Shown here in pieces: positions 49,885 through 58,502 of a DNA stretch of 64,000 nt; positions within the stretch are counted from its first letter, which is position 1; the number at the start of each line of letters is the position of its first letter. Source of the DNA: JAKOWB01 sp038363005 (lineage in GTDB: Bacteria; Pseudomonadota; Alphaproteobacteria; Kiloniellales; JACOMY01); contig JBBQBI010000005.1 of assembly GCA_038363005.1 (NCBI GenBank), positions 62,001-126,000 of the forward strand, read 5' to 3'. The translations under genes were made by a program, and so were the position numbers. The notes beneath the pieces are model-generated. The model ran no database searches and was not told the origin of the DNA. It saw only the letters and a program-made list of their open reading frames with translations.

Positions 49885-50574
49885 TCAGGGTGCGAAGCTC
49901 GCCACGCGTTGCAGGATTAGGGCCGCCTCGCCGATGTCGGCGGCCAGCGCCGCTTCGGCGGCGGCCGGATCGCGCCGCTTCAGCGCGGCGATCACCGGAC
50001 GGTGCGTCGCGTGGGTGACACTGGGCCGCGCGCCGCTGGCGAAGACGAAGGTCAGGTAGGGGCCGATCTGCAGCCACAGCGATTCGATGATCGGCAGCAG
50101 CACGGCGGAGCCGGCGGCGCCATAGATGGTGAAGTGGAATTCCTGGTTCAGCGCGATGAAGCGGGCACGCTCCACCTGGCGCACCGCGTGCGCCATGGCG
50201 CCATCGATCCGCTCCAGTTCGCGCAGCGTTGCCCGATCGATGCGGCGCGCTGCCTCGGCCGCGGCGAAGCCCTCGATCCGCATGCGGATGTGCTTCAGGT
50301 CGTCGAACTGCGCCAGGCTCATCAGCGGCGTGCCGAAGGAGCGGTTGGGCAGCATGGCCAGCGCGCGCTCGGCGACCAGCTGGCGCAGCGCCTCCCGCAC
50401 CGGCATGGCGCTGGTGCCCAGCGCGGCGGCGACGGCGCGGATGGTGAGCGAGCGGCCGGGCGGGAAGTGGCCGCGCATTACCGCCTGCCGCAGTTCGCGA
50501 TAGACGCGTTCCTGCAGGTTGGCGCGCGCTGGCGGCGCGATGCCCTCAAGGTCGGCTTGCTGCGGCAGCCCCAT
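49885..50574 (-). CDS. GntR-family regulator, FadR/FCD subfamily
   Basis: A 229-residue regulator. The N-terminal winged helix holds LQERVYRELRQAVMRGHFPP, GRSLTIRAVAAALGTSAMPV and REALRQLVAERAL. The FCD effector domain contains a likely metal site: D in QFDDLKHIRMRIEG, histidine in NQEFHFTIYGAAGS, and later H residues in SVTHATHRPVIAAL. It is divergent from an NDP-forming acyl-CoA synthetase gene, with an FCD-type operator between. It probably responds to a carboxylic acid. Confidence 0.9.
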   Translation of the reverse strand: MGLPQQADLEGIAPPARANLQERVYRELRQAVMRGHFPPGRSLTIRAVAAALGTSAMPVREALRQLVAERALAMLPNRSFGTPLMSLAQFDDLKHIRMRIEGFAAAEAARRIDRATLRELERIDGAMAHAVRQVERARFIALNQEFHFTIYGAAGSAVLLPIIESLWLQIGPYLTFVFASGARPSVTHATHRPVIAALKRRDPAAAEAALAADIGEAALILQRVASFAP

Positions 50575-50612
50575 GCACGAAGCCTAGCGGCGGGTTTTGG
50601 GCATTACAACAG

Positions 50613-50624
50613 TTGTGATCACAA
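50613..50624. promoter_or_regulatory. GntR/FCD-type operator between divergent genes
   Basis: TTGTGATCACAA is a perfect 12-bp palindrome that fits the TNGTNNNACNA pattern bound by FadR-subfamily GntR regulators. It overlaps a second inverted repeat, ACAACAGTTGT at 50606-50616. It lies 39 bp from the regulator ATG and 106 bp from the acyl-CoA synthetase ATG, so it could control both. Confidence 0.72.
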
Positions 50625-50729
50625 GGATGCCTGTGGGAGACTGTGGCCCTGCCGACCGCTAGGCGCGCGCTACGCTGCGGCGGGAATTGCGTGCAAGACT
50701 GTGGGGCGCGGCTGGGGAGATTGGGTCCC

Positions 50730-52772
50730 ATGAACCTGAAGCGCCTGCTGCGGCCGGCGAGCCTGGCGCTGGTCGGCGGCGCCTGGTGCGACACCGTCGC
50801 CATCCAGTGCAACAGCTTGGCTTTTCCCGGCCGGCTCTATCGCGTGCATCCGACGCGGCCGAGCACGGCGGTGGAGACCTACTACCGCTCGCTGGCCGAG
50901 CTGCCGGAGGTGCCGGACTGCGTGGTGCTGGGCATCCAGCGCGAGCTGACGGTGGCGACGCTGCCCGAGGCCGTGGCGCTGGGCGTCGGCGGCGCGGTCT
51001 GCTTCGCCTCCGGCTTCGCCGAGGCGCAGACGCCGCAGGGCCAGGCGTTGAACACCGCGCTGCTGGCGGCCGCCGGCGACCTGCCCTTCCTGGGACCCAA
51101 CTGCTTCGGCTTCGTCAACTTCCTCGATCGCGTCGCGGTCTGGCCCGACCAGGTCGGCGGCGAGGCGGTGGAGCGCGGCGTGGCGCTGATCTGCCAGTCC
51201 GGCGCCATCTCGGTCACGCTGATGGCGCAGCAGCGCGAGCTGCCGCTGGCCTACCTGATCACCGTCGGCAACCAGGCGCGGGTGCAGCAGCACCACCTGA
51301 TCGACGCGCTGCTGGAAGACCCGCGCGTCACCGCCATCGGGCTCTATGTCGAGGCGCTGGGCGACTTGCCGGGCTTCGTCGCCGCGGCCGAGCGGGCGCG
51401 CGCCAAGGGCATTCCGTTGGCGGTGATCAAGTCCGGCCACAGCGAAGCCGCGGCGCGGGCGACGCTCAGCCACACCGCCTCGATGAGCGGCGCCGACCGG
51501 CTGTATGACGCGCTCTTCACCCGCCTGGGCATCGCCCGCTGCCGCTCGCTGGCGGAGCTGGTGGAGACCATGAAGGCGCTGCACGTCTTCGGCCCGCTCC
51601 CAGGCCGGCGCGTGCTGCTGACCGGCTGCTCGGGCGGCGACATGGCGATGACCGCCGACCTGGCCGAGGGCCTGGGGCTGGATTTCACGCCACTGCCCGA
51701 CACCACCAAGATTGCGCTGCACGAGCTGCTGGGCGACCGCGTGCCACTGGCCAACCCCTTCGATTTCCAGACCTACATCTGGTACGACAAGGCGAAGATG
51801 GCGCGGCTCTTCGCCATCCTGGCCGACGCCGGTTATGACGCCGTCGGCTTCCTGATCGATCATCCCGATCCGGCCTTCTGCGACATCAGCAGCTATGAGA
51901 CCGCGCTGCGCCTCTACCTGGAGGCCATGCTGGCGGCGAAGATGCCAGCCGCCGCCATCGCCTCGCTGCCCGAGGCCCTGCCGCGCCGCCTGCGGCGCCT
52001 GACCATGACACGCGGCGCGGTGCCGCTGCAGGGCCTGCCGGAAGCGCTGAAGGCGCTGGCCGACAGCGTCGCAGTCGGCGCCGCCTGGGCGACCGCGGCG
52101 CCAGTGACCCTGCTGCCAGCGGCCAGTGACGCGGCGCCGCGCGCGCACAGTGAAGCAGCGGCCAAGGCGGTGCTCGACGCGATCGGCATCGCGACGCCGC
52201 GCCGCTGGGTCGGCCCGCCGGCCGGCGCCATCGCGGCGGCGCGGCAGCTCGGTCACCCGGTGGTGCTGAAGGCCTGTTCGCCTGAGCTGCTGCACAAGAC
52301 CGAGGCCGGCGGCGTCGCGCTGGACCTTGGCGACGACGCGGCGGTCGGCGCGGCGGCCGCGCGGCTTGGTAGCCTGGCGCCGGAGCTGTTGGTGGAGGAG
52401 ATGATCGGCGACGCGGTGGCCGAACTGCTGCTAGGTGTCGAGGTCGATCCGCAGTTCGGCCCGACCCTGCTGCTGGGCGCTGGCGGCACCCTGACGGAGC
52501 TGCTGCAGGATGTCCGCCCGCTGCTGCTACCGGTGACCGTCGGGCAGATTATGGCGGCGCTGCGGGCGCTGAGGATCTGGCCGCTGCTGACCGGCTATCG
52601 CGGCCGACCGGCCGGCGACGTCGAGGCCCTGGTCGCCGCCGTGCTGGCCCTGGCGCGCTGGGTCGAGACCAACGCGGCCGATCTGCTGGAGCTGGAAATC
52701 AATCCACTGCTGGTGCGCCCCGCCGGCAAGGGCGTCGTCGCTGTCGACGCCTTGCTGCGCACCACCCGCTAG
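50730..52772 (+). CDS. Acyl-CoA synthetase (NDP-forming), acetate-CoA ligase family
   Basis: A 680-residue fused enzyme of the succinyl-CoA synthetase superfamily, making acyl-CoA from a carboxylate, CoA and ATP/ADP. The N-terminal CoA-binding domain starts LKRLLRPASLALVGGA, with FLGPNCFGFVNFLDR. The ligase domain has ALICQSGAISVTLMAQQREL and IKSGHSEAAARATLSHTASM, where the phosphohistidine is the H in LSHTAS. The C-terminal ATP-grasp part includes PVVLKACSPELLHKTEAGGV and ELLLGVEVDPQFGPTLLLGA. ATG at 50730 follows GGGGAGA; a longer frame upstream lacks conservation. The acid is unknown. Its TAG stop overlaps that of the MFS gene. Confidence 0.9.
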   Translation: MNLKRLLRPASLALVGGAWCDTVAIQCNSLAFPGRLYRVHPTRPSTAVETYYRSLAELPEVPDCVVLGIQRELTVATLPEAVALGVGGAVCFASGFAEAQTPQGQALNTALLAAAGDLPFLGPNCFGFVNFLDRVAVWPDQVGGEAVERGVALICQSGAISVTLMAQQRELPLAYLITVGNQARVQQHHLIDALLEDPRVTAIGLYVEALGDLPGFVAAAERARAKGIPLAVIKSGHSEAAARATLSHTASMSGADRLYDALFTRLGIARCRSLAELVETMKALHVFGPLPGRRVLLTGCSGGDMAMTADLAEGLGLDFTPLPDTTKIALHELLGDRVPLANPFDFQTYIWYDKAKMARLFAILADAGYDAVGFLIDHPDPAFCDISSYETALRLYLEAMLAAKMPAAAIASLPEALPRRLRRLTMTRGAVPLQGLPEALKALADSVAVGAAWATAAPVTLLPAASDAAPRAHSEAAAKAVLDAIGIATPRRWVGPPAGAIAAARQLGHPVVLKACSPELLHKTEAGGVALDLGDDAAVGAAAARLGSLAPELLVEEMIGDAVAELLLGVEVDPQFGPTLLLGAGGTLTELLQDVRPLLLPVTVGQIMAALRALRIWPLLTGYRGRPAGDVEALVAAVLALARWVETNAADLLELEINPLLVRPAGKGVVAVDALLRTTR

Positions 52773-54019
52773 CGGCGGCGCGCCAGCAGCAGGCTGGCGG
52801 CGAAGAGCGCCATCGCCAAGGCCAGCAGGAGCAGGAAGGCCGGGGCGAAGTCGAGCCGCTCGGCCAGAGCGCCAGCCAGCAGGGCGCCAACGGCGCCGCC
52901 GCCGCGCGACAGCATCTGGAGGTTGCCCATCACCCGGCCGCGCCGCGCGTCGTCGAGGCGCGCCTGCAGGCCAGCGGAGCGCGCGACCTGGGCGGAAGTG
53001 GAGGTGAAACCGAGCAGGCAGAGCAGCGCCAGCATTGCCCAGGGGTTGGCCCAGCCGGCCCACAGCAGGCCGAAGGCCAGGCTCCACAGCAGCGCATAGA
53101 TTAGGAAGGCGCGCGTGGAGTTCGCCTCGGCCTGGCGCAGGTCATTGCCATGCGCCTTCAGCAGCGCCGCGGCCACGCTGCCGACCAGCAGTGCCGTGGT
53201 CAGCCAGACGAAGCGCGCCGGCTCGAATAGATCATAGCGGTCGTTTAGGCCGGCCAGCATGTTGGTCAGGGTGCGGGCCAGCAGCGACAGGCCGAGCGTC
53301 AGGCCGCCGGCGACCAGGATGAAATCGCTGCGCGCCATGTAGCGGAAGCCGTCGGCGATGTCGTGCCAGATGTGCGTCGGCGTGCGTGCCACTGTCGGCG
53401 GTGGCTGCGGCGCGAAGCGCACACGCGCAAGGCAGGCGAGGTAGAGCAGCGTGCCGACGGCATTGCAGGCGAAGGCCACAGGCGCCGCACCGAGGCCAAA
53501 GGCGAAGATCGCCCCGGCCAGCAGCGGGCCTAGCACGGCGGAGAGGTGATAGACCAAAGTGTTGAGCGCGATGGCCGAGGCCAGGTTTGGCCGGCTGACC
53601 AGCCGTGGCACCAGGCCGTTGAAGGCCGGCTGGCTGATACCGACCAGCGTGCCCTCGGCAAGGGCGAAGAGGGCCAGCAGCGGCGCGTCGAGCCAGCCGG
53701 CCCAGGCCAGCGCCGCGATCGACAGCGCATTGGCCACCTGCAGCCAGAGTGCGATGCGCAGCTGCGTCAGGCGATTCAGCCGGTCCGAGAGCGCGCCGCC
53801 GATCGGGCTGACGACCAGCGCCGGACAGAGGTCGCAGGCATAGATGATGCCGAGCCAGAGGGCCGAGTGCGTGGTCTGCCAAACGTACCAGCCGAGCGAC
53901 AGCACGTAGACCCAGTAGAGCACGTAGGAGACGCTGTAGCCGGCGAAGAAAAAGCGATAGGAGGGCTCGCCCAAGGCGCCAAAGCGGCGCGGTCCCTCCC
54001 CTGCCGCCGGCATGACCAT
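52769..54019 (-). CDS. MFS transporter (enterobactin-exporter-like)
   Basis: A 416-residue inner-membrane protein with about twelve hydrophobic segments. SYRFFFAGYSVSYVLYWVYV starts the first helix; the MFS loop 2-3 signature appears as GGALSDRLNRLTQLRIAL. GLVPRLVSRPNLASAIALNT and LNTLVYHLSAVLGPLLAGAI are typical of the MFS_3/EntS subgroup. The second half has SAQVARSAGLQARLDDARRG and RVMGNLQMLSRGGG. Export of a small metabolite or drug is likely. Start at ATG 54019 or 54013. Confidence 0.87.
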   Translation of the reverse strand: MVMPAAGEGPRRFGALGEPSYRFFFAGYSVSYVLYWVYVLSLGWYVWQTTHSALWLGIIYACDLCPALVVSPIGGALSDRLNRLTQLRIALWLQVANALSIAALAWAGWLDAPLLALFALAEGTLVGISQPAFNGLVPRLVSRPNLASAIALNTLVYHLSAVLGPLLAGAIFAFGLGAAPVAFACNAVGTLLYLACLARVRFAPQPPPTVARTPTHIWHDIADGFRYMARSDFILVAGGLTLGLSLLARTLTNMLAGLNDRYDLFEPARFVWLTTALLVGSVAAALLKAHGNDLRQAEANSTRAFLIYALLWSLAFGLLWAGWANPWAMLALLCLLGFTSTSAQVARSAGLQARLDDARRGRVMGNLQMLSRGGGAVGALLAGALAERLDFAPAFLLLLALAMALFAASLLLARRR

Positions 54020-54087
54020 CGTCGCCTCTCTTGCGGGTACGCTGTCTGCGAGTACCCGCCTGGCGCGCGCCGGGTCAAGCCGGGCCG

Positions 54088-54711
54088 CTAGGTCCGCCGC
54101 AGCACCACGATCAGGTTGTTGGCCGGCAGCGGGAAGACCTCGGGCGGCGCGAAACCCTGCGTGGCGGCCAGCGGTGCCACCTCGCTGTCCAGGCAGCGCA
54201 CGCCCCAGCGCGGGTCGCGCTCGCGCAGCGAACGGTCGAAGGTGGCGTTGGAAGGCGCCGTGTGCGCGCCGTCACGCTTGAAGGGCCCGTAGAGGATCAG
54301 CGGCGCGCCACTGGGCAGCAGCCGCGCGGCACCAGCCAGCAAGCCTTCAGCCGCGCTCCAGGGCGAGATGTGGATCATGTTGCAGCAGAACAGTGCATCG
54401 GCCCGCGTCAGCGGCCAAACCGCGGCGGCGGCATCAAGCAGCAACGCCGGCAGGATGCGCGCGCCCTGTGGTTCGCCGTCGCGCAGCAACAGCGTCTGGC
54501 CGTCGATCCCCGCCAGGGCAGCCGGGTCACCGTCGCTCGGCTGCCAGCACAGGGCTGACGAGAGGCGCGGCGCCATGAAGGCGGTATGCTCGCCGGTACC
54601 GCTGGCAACCTCCAGCAGCAGTCCGGCGGGCGGCAACACCGCTTGCAAGACCGTCAGGATGGGATCGCGATTGCGCAGTGTTGCCGGCGCATGCGGTAGG
54701 GGCTGGGTCAT
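54088..54711 (-). CDS. DUF938 protein (SAM-dependent methyltransferase fold)
   Basis: A 207-residue DUF938 protein, with a methyltransferase-like fold and unknown substrate. It begins MTQPLPHAPATLRNRDPILT, followed by VLPPAGLLLEVASGTGEHTA (SAM-binding G-x-G in ASGTGEH), WQPSDGD, NMIHISPWSAAEGLLAGAAR and LILYGPFKRDGAHTAPSNAT. These stretches are strongly characteristic of the family. ATG at 54711; the upstream open frame is discarded. Confidence 0.9.
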   Translation of the reverse strand: MTQPLPHAPATLRNRDPILTVLQAVLPPAGLLLEVASGTGEHTAFMAPRLSSALCWQPSDGDPAALAGIDGQTLLLRDGEPQGARILPALLLDAAAAVWPLTRADALFCCNMIHISPWSAAEGLLAGAARLLPSGAPLILYGPFKRDGAHTAPSNATFDRSLRERDPRWGVRCLDSEVAPLAATQGFAPPEVFPLPANNLIVVLRRT

Positions 54712-54829
54712 TCCCACAGCATGCGTGGCAAGCGGCGCGCTGGCCAGGGCGCAGTCGCCGGCCCCACGGCGCCGTGCGACAGGCCCTGCCGGGCCAGGCG
54801 CTTGTCCAGGCAACTGGCGGATCCGGCCC

Positions 54830-56455
54830 TCAGCCGCCGCCGGGTCTCACATCGACCTCCCCGAGGACCGACCGAACGCCGCCGCAGGATACCACCACGA
54901 CCTGGAGCTGCCCGGCGGGCACAGCCGTCGGCAGCTCGACCCGCCAGCCGGCAAGCACCCAGGCGGCGCGGCCAGAATCCCAGGCGAGGTCCGGTCGCGC
55001 CATACCGATCTTCGCGATGGCGAACAGCTGGCCGGTACGTTCCAGGCGCACTTCCGACACCGGGACTCGCCCGCCACCGTCGACTGCCCAGCCTTCGACG
55101 ACGGCGCCGGAAACCCGCTCGATCCCGCCCCAGGCGGCGCCCTGCGGCGAACAGGGTGCGAAGGTCGCCAAACCGTGCTCGCGCAGCAGCGCCACGCCCT
55201 CGCGCACCAGCGCGGGTGACGGATGCAGGTAGAGGGCGATCTCCTCGTCGCTCAACTCGCCCAGCAGCAGGCGGCCAAAAGCCATCTGGCTCGCGTGCAT
55301 CCAACCGGTCACCTCGGGTACCACGGTCAGCGCAACACGCGCCGACTGCACGACCCAGCCGGTCAAGACCAGGGTGAGCAGCACCGCCGGCAGCGCCACC
55401 GCGCGCCGAGGCAGCTCCGCCCTCCGGTCCCACCAGGCGAGCAGAGCGTCGGTCATCAGGGCGAGCAGCCCGATGGCAAAGGGCGCGGTCGCCGTGGCGT
55501 AGTGCGAGGTGATCGCATGGCCCGGTCCGACACCCGCCCGCCCCAGGGCGATGACCAACGCGGCGGCGAGGCCGGTGAGCGCCACCGCGCCAGCGCGCCA
55601 GAGCTGCGGCGAGAGTGGTCGACGGACGAGGGCCAGTGCGGCCAGGCCGGCGAACAGCCCGACACCGACCGTGCCGGCCAGCAGCGCGGCCGCCGCATCA
55701 GGGAAGGGGCGCGGCGACAGCTCGCTGCCCAGCAGCGTCGCGGTGAACTGTGGGACGGACGACCAGATCACGGCCGCCGGCGTCCCCGCCCGCGCCACCT
55801 GCCAGAGGACAGCCGCCGCGGCCACCGCCCAGAACCCGACCGCCAGATCGAGGCGGCGTCGCCGGCAGAGCAGGACTAGTCCGCCGAGCGGCCAGGCGAT
55901 CACCCCCGCGCCCCAGGAGAAGGTCGCCGCCGCCGCACAGACCGCCGCGCCCAGCACCGCCGGCAGCGGCAGCCGCTCTCGGAACAGGAGCACGAGCAGG
56001 CCGGCAAGCGCCGCCTGGCAAAGATGCTGGCCCAGGTGATAGCCGGACAGGAAGACCTCGAACTGAGCGAGATGAAACACGGCGGCGGCCACCGGCGCGG
56101 CCAGAATCCACCGCCGCCGGTCGCCGGCGGCCAGCAGGCGCACGAGCAGCACCGTGGTGAGCAGCGCCAGCCCATAGCCCACTGCCACCTCCAGCCGCAG
56201 GTCCCAGCGCGAGGCCAGCCCCAGCACGAAAAACACCGCGCGCGGCAGAACATTGAGGTGGCCATTGTAGGGTGCCAGCAACTGCGGCAGCACCGGCTCG
56301 CCGTTGAACCAGGCCTGCCACATCGGAATGAGATGCCACTGGTCCCAGAGCGGGAAGTCGGGGACCAGGGGGAACAGCACCGCCATTACCGTGGCGATCC
56401 AGCCAGCGGCGACGGCGAGCGATATCCAGCCGGCGACGCGGAAGCCGCGGCGCAT
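54830..56455 (-). CDS. Large polytopic membrane protein, glycosyltransferase GT-C-like
   Basis: A 541-residue inner-membrane protein with an N-terminal helix, about ten further hydrophobic segments and a C-terminal soluble domain of roughly 110 residues. The first periplasmic loop has FPLWDQWHLIPMWQAWFNGE then PQLLAPYNGHLNVLPRAVFF. A W-D-x-W aspartate loop after helix 1 is what GT-C glycosyltransferases use as a catalytic or metal site, so transfer of a sugar from a lipid donor is a reasonable guess. The C-terminal part (EGWAVDGGGRVPVSEVRLER, WVLAGWRVELPTAVPAGQLQ) looks like a beta-sandwich. No paralogue or glycan cluster is nearby. Start ATG 56455 has weak ribosome-binding support. The gap 56456-56657 shows nothing I can name. 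Confidence 0.7.
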   Translation of the reverse strand: MRRGFRVAGWISLAVAAGWIATVMAVLFPLVPDFPLWDQWHLIPMWQAWFNGEPVLPQLLAPYNGHLNVLPRAVFFVLGLASRWDLRLEVAVGYGLALLTTVLLVRLLAAGDRRRWILAAPVAAAVFHLAQFEVFLSGYHLGQHLCQAALAGLLVLLFRERLPLPAVLGAAVCAAAATFSWGAGVIAWPLGGLVLLCRRRRLDLAVGFWAVAAAAVLWQVARAGTPAAVIWSSVPQFTATLLGSELSPRPFPDAAAALLAGTVGVGLFAGLAALALVRRPLSPQLWRAGAVALTGLAAALVIALGRAGVGPGHAITSHYATATAPFAIGLLALMTDALLAWWDRRAELPRRAVALPAVLLTLVLTGWVVQSARVALTVVPEVTGWMHASQMAFGRLLLGELSDEEIALYLHPSPALVREGVALLREHGLATFAPCSPQGAAWGGIERVSGAVVEGWAVDGGGRVPVSEVRLERTGQLFAIAKIGMARPDLAWDSGRAAWVLAGWRVELPTAVPAGQLQVVVVSCGGVRSVLGEVDVRPGGG

Positions 56456-56657
56456 CAGGCGGTGCCACGCCGCAGCGGACAGATGGGATTGACACCGGGC
56501 GCGCAGGCACCCACCCCGGGGTTCACGTTCCGGCACCCAGAAGGCGCGGCGCAATGCGTGGCAAGGGTCGGTTCGGCGTCACCCGCGCAGCCTGCGTGGT
56601 CCGCTTGACGCTGGCAAGGGTTGTCGCCGCCGCATCACCTCGCCTATCTCTTGCGGC

Positions 56658-57251
56658 ATGTCGGACACCGCGCTTGCGCTCGACCGCCTGGCTGCCGAGG
56701 CCCGCGCCTGCCGCCTCTGCGCCGACCTGCCGCTGGGCCCGCGGCCGGTGTTCCGCGCCAGCCCGACGGCGCGATTGCTGATCGTCGGGCAGGCGCCGGG
56801 GACCCGGGTGCACGAGAGCGGCATTCCCTGGAACGATCGCTCGGGCGACCGGCTGCGCGCCTGGCTGGGCATCGAGCGCACGACCTTCTATGACGAAAGC
56901 CGCATCGCCATCCTGCCGATGGGCCTCTGCTACCCCGGCGTCGATGCCAAGGGCGGCGACCGCCCGCCGCGGCCGGTCTGCGCGCCGACCTGGCATCCAC
57001 GTTTCCTGCCGCTGCTGCCGGCGGTCGAGCTGACCCTGCTGGTCGGGCTCTACGGCCAGAAGCACTACCTGGGCGCCGCGCGCCGGGCCAGCCTGACCGA
57101 GACCGTGGCCGCCTGGCGGGGCTACCTGCCGCGCTTCCTGCCGCTGCCGCATCCCTCTTGGCGCAACACCGCGTGGCTCAAGCGCCACGACTGGTTCGAA
57201 AGCGACCTGCTGCCGGATTTGCGGCTACGCCTGGCCGGGCTTCTGGCCTAG
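56658..57251 (+). CDS. Uracil-DNA glycosylase family protein
   Basis: A 197-residue protein of the UDG superfamily. An N-terminal cysteine pair occurs in ARACRLCADLPLGPRPVF. Motif A is LIVGQAPGTRVHESGIPWND, followed by RSGDRLRAWLGI; the C-terminal motif is LPLPHPSWRNTAWLKRHDWF, the HPSxRN form. FYDESRIAILPMGLCYPG and CAPTWHPRFLPLLPAVELTL are conserved in a widespread alpha/gammaproteobacterial subgroup. Two N-terminal cysteines alone do not make the four-cysteine iron-sulfur cluster of family 4 enzymes. Base preference is unknown. ATG at 56658. Confidence 0.85.
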   Translation: MSDTALALDRLAAEARACRLCADLPLGPRPVFRASPTARLLIVGQAPGTRVHESGIPWNDRSGDRLRAWLGIERTTFYDESRIAILPMGLCYPGVDAKGGDRPPRPVCAPTWHPRFLPLLPAVELTLLVGLYGQKHYLGAARRASLTETVAAWRGYLPRFLPLPHPSWRNTAWLKRHDWFESDLLPDLRLRLAGLLA

Positions 57252-57284
57252 GTTAGGCCTCTAACTTGGGGGAGTTCTTGCCAC

Positions 57285-58145
57285 GTGTCCCGGTTGCCGA
57301 CCGCTGCGCTGCTGCGCCCGCTGGTTTTGCTGTCCTGTCTGTCCGCCGCCACCCTGGCCCAGGCCGACAGCCTAAATCGTGTGCCGCACGACATCGCCGC
57401 CGGCGACTACACGCTGCGCTTCCTGGAGGATCCCGACATCGGCTTCGTCGACACGCTGCAGATCCTGCGCGGCGACGAGGTGCTGTTCGAGACGCTGTTC
57501 GAGGCCTTCGTCAGCATGGTCGAGGAGCCGCCGGGCAGCCCGGACGGCGTCCTGCCGCTGGGGCTCGACGTCGACGCCACCGGCGACGGCAACCCCGACT
57601 TCGTGCTGCAGTCCTACAGCGGCGGCGCGCACTGCTGCTACTACACCCAGGTGATCGAGCGCAGTCCCGAGCTGGCGCTGCTGGCCGAGTTCGACGGCAG
57701 CGATTCACCGGTCGAGCTGAAGAACCTCGACGACGACCCGGCGCTGGAAGTGGTGTTGCTCGACTGGAGCTTCGCCTACTGGAAGACTTCCTTCGCCGAC
57801 TCGCCGGCGCCGCAAGTGATCCTCGACCTGCAGGAAGGGGTCTACAGCGGCTCGGTCGAGCTGATGCGACAGGCGCCGCCGTCGGCCGAGTTCATCGCCG
57901 ACATAGCGGAGCACGCGGCCGCCAGCCTGCGGGCCGCGCAGGCACCGACCGCCGCGCTCTGGGGCCCGATGCTCGACCTGATCTACAGCGGCAACGCCGA
58001 GGCGGCCTTCCAGCTCTACGACCAGGCCTGGCCAAGCGAAGTCGCCGGCCGCGAAGCCTTCCTGGTGCAGTTCGGCGCGCAGCTCTCCCTCAGTCCCTAT
58101 TGGGAGACTGTGGCCACGCTCAATGGCTGGTCGTCCGGCTTCTAA
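57285..58145 (+). CDS. Secreted hypothetical protein with Asp-rich calcium-type loop
   Basis: A 286-residue exported protein. GTG at 57285 follows GGGGGAG and begins a signal peptide (LRPLVLLSCLSAATLAQADS, cleavage after AQA). A loop LDVDATGDGNPDFVLQSYSG resembles D-x-D-x-D-G calcium loops of VCBS/FG-GAP-type beta-propellers. It is followed by GGAHCCYYTQVI with a vicinal Cys pair. The C-terminal third is helical (EHAAASLRAAQAPTAALW). Similar exported proteins exist in Rhodospirillales, function unknown. A convergent ribbon-helix-helix frame runs antisense over its 3' half. Confidence 0.78.
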   Translation: MSRLPTAALLRPLVLLSCLSAATLAQADSLNRVPHDIAAGDYTLRFLEDPDIGFVDTLQILRGDEVLFETLFEAFVSMVEEPPGSPDGVLPLGLDVDATGDGNPDFVLQSYSGGAHCCYYTQVIERSPELALLAEFDGSDSPVELKNLDDDPALEVVLLDWSFAYWKTSFADSPAPQVILDLQEGVYSGSVELMRQAPPSAEFIADIAEHAAASLRAAQAPTAALWGPMLDLIYSGNAEAAFQLYDQAWPSEVAGREAFLVQFGAQLSLSPYWETVATLNGWSSGF

Positions 58146-58478
58146 GGGCCGGACCTGGGAAGCACCCGGCCGTCGAAGCGCGCGCCGCGAGGCGCGCGCG
58201 CGACGCTGTGCCGGTGCCTGCTGCTGGCCCAAGCCGGCCAGACCGCGGAAATACGCCAGTGTGAAGACACGAACCGACGCGGTGAAGCTCGACTCGCTCT
58301 GACCTTCGGCGACGCCGGTGAGCAGTTCGTTCAGCGAGGTGTGTTCGCGCTCCGCGATCTCCTGCAGGGCTTCCCACATCGCCGTTTCCAGCCGAAGACT
58401 CGTGCGCCGCCGACCGATCCGCACGTTGCGGACCTTCAAAGTCGATTGGCGACGCATGGCCTGAATGCCACTTGTCAT
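57705..58478 (-). CDS. Ribbon-helix-helix domain protein with abnormally long open C terminus
   Basis: The first 75 or so residues form a clear RHH protein of the alphaproteobacterial RHH_4 type: RRQSTLKVRNVRIGRRRTSL, RLETAMWEALQEIAEREHTS, LNELLTGVAEGQSESSFTAS, VRVFTLAYFRGLAG. Such proteins normally stop soon after this. Here the frame stays open to 57705, antisense to 440 bp of the secreted-protein gene, giving 257 residues of which the last 170 look non-coding. A one-base shift in the GC-alternating tract near 58180-58205 would reach a TAG at about 58143. Either the stop was lost or an indel or assembly error occurred. Start at ATG 58478 or 58457. Likely a DNA-binding regulator. Confidence 0.6.
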   Translation of the reverse strand: MTSGIQAMRRQSTLKVRNVRIGRRRTSLRLETAMWEALQEIAEREHTSLNELLTGVAEGQSESSFTASVRVFTLAYFRGLAGLGQQQAPAQRRARASRRALRRPGASQVRPLEAGRPAIERGHSLPIGTEGELRAELHQEGFAAGDFAWPGLVVELEGRLGVAAVDQVEHRAPERGGRCLRGPQAGGRVLRYVGDELGRRRRLSHQLDRAAVDPFLQVEDHLRRRRVGEGSLPVGEAPVEQHHFQRRVVVEVLQLDR

Positions 58479-58502
58479 GATGTCCGTGTCCCCCAACACG
58501 TG

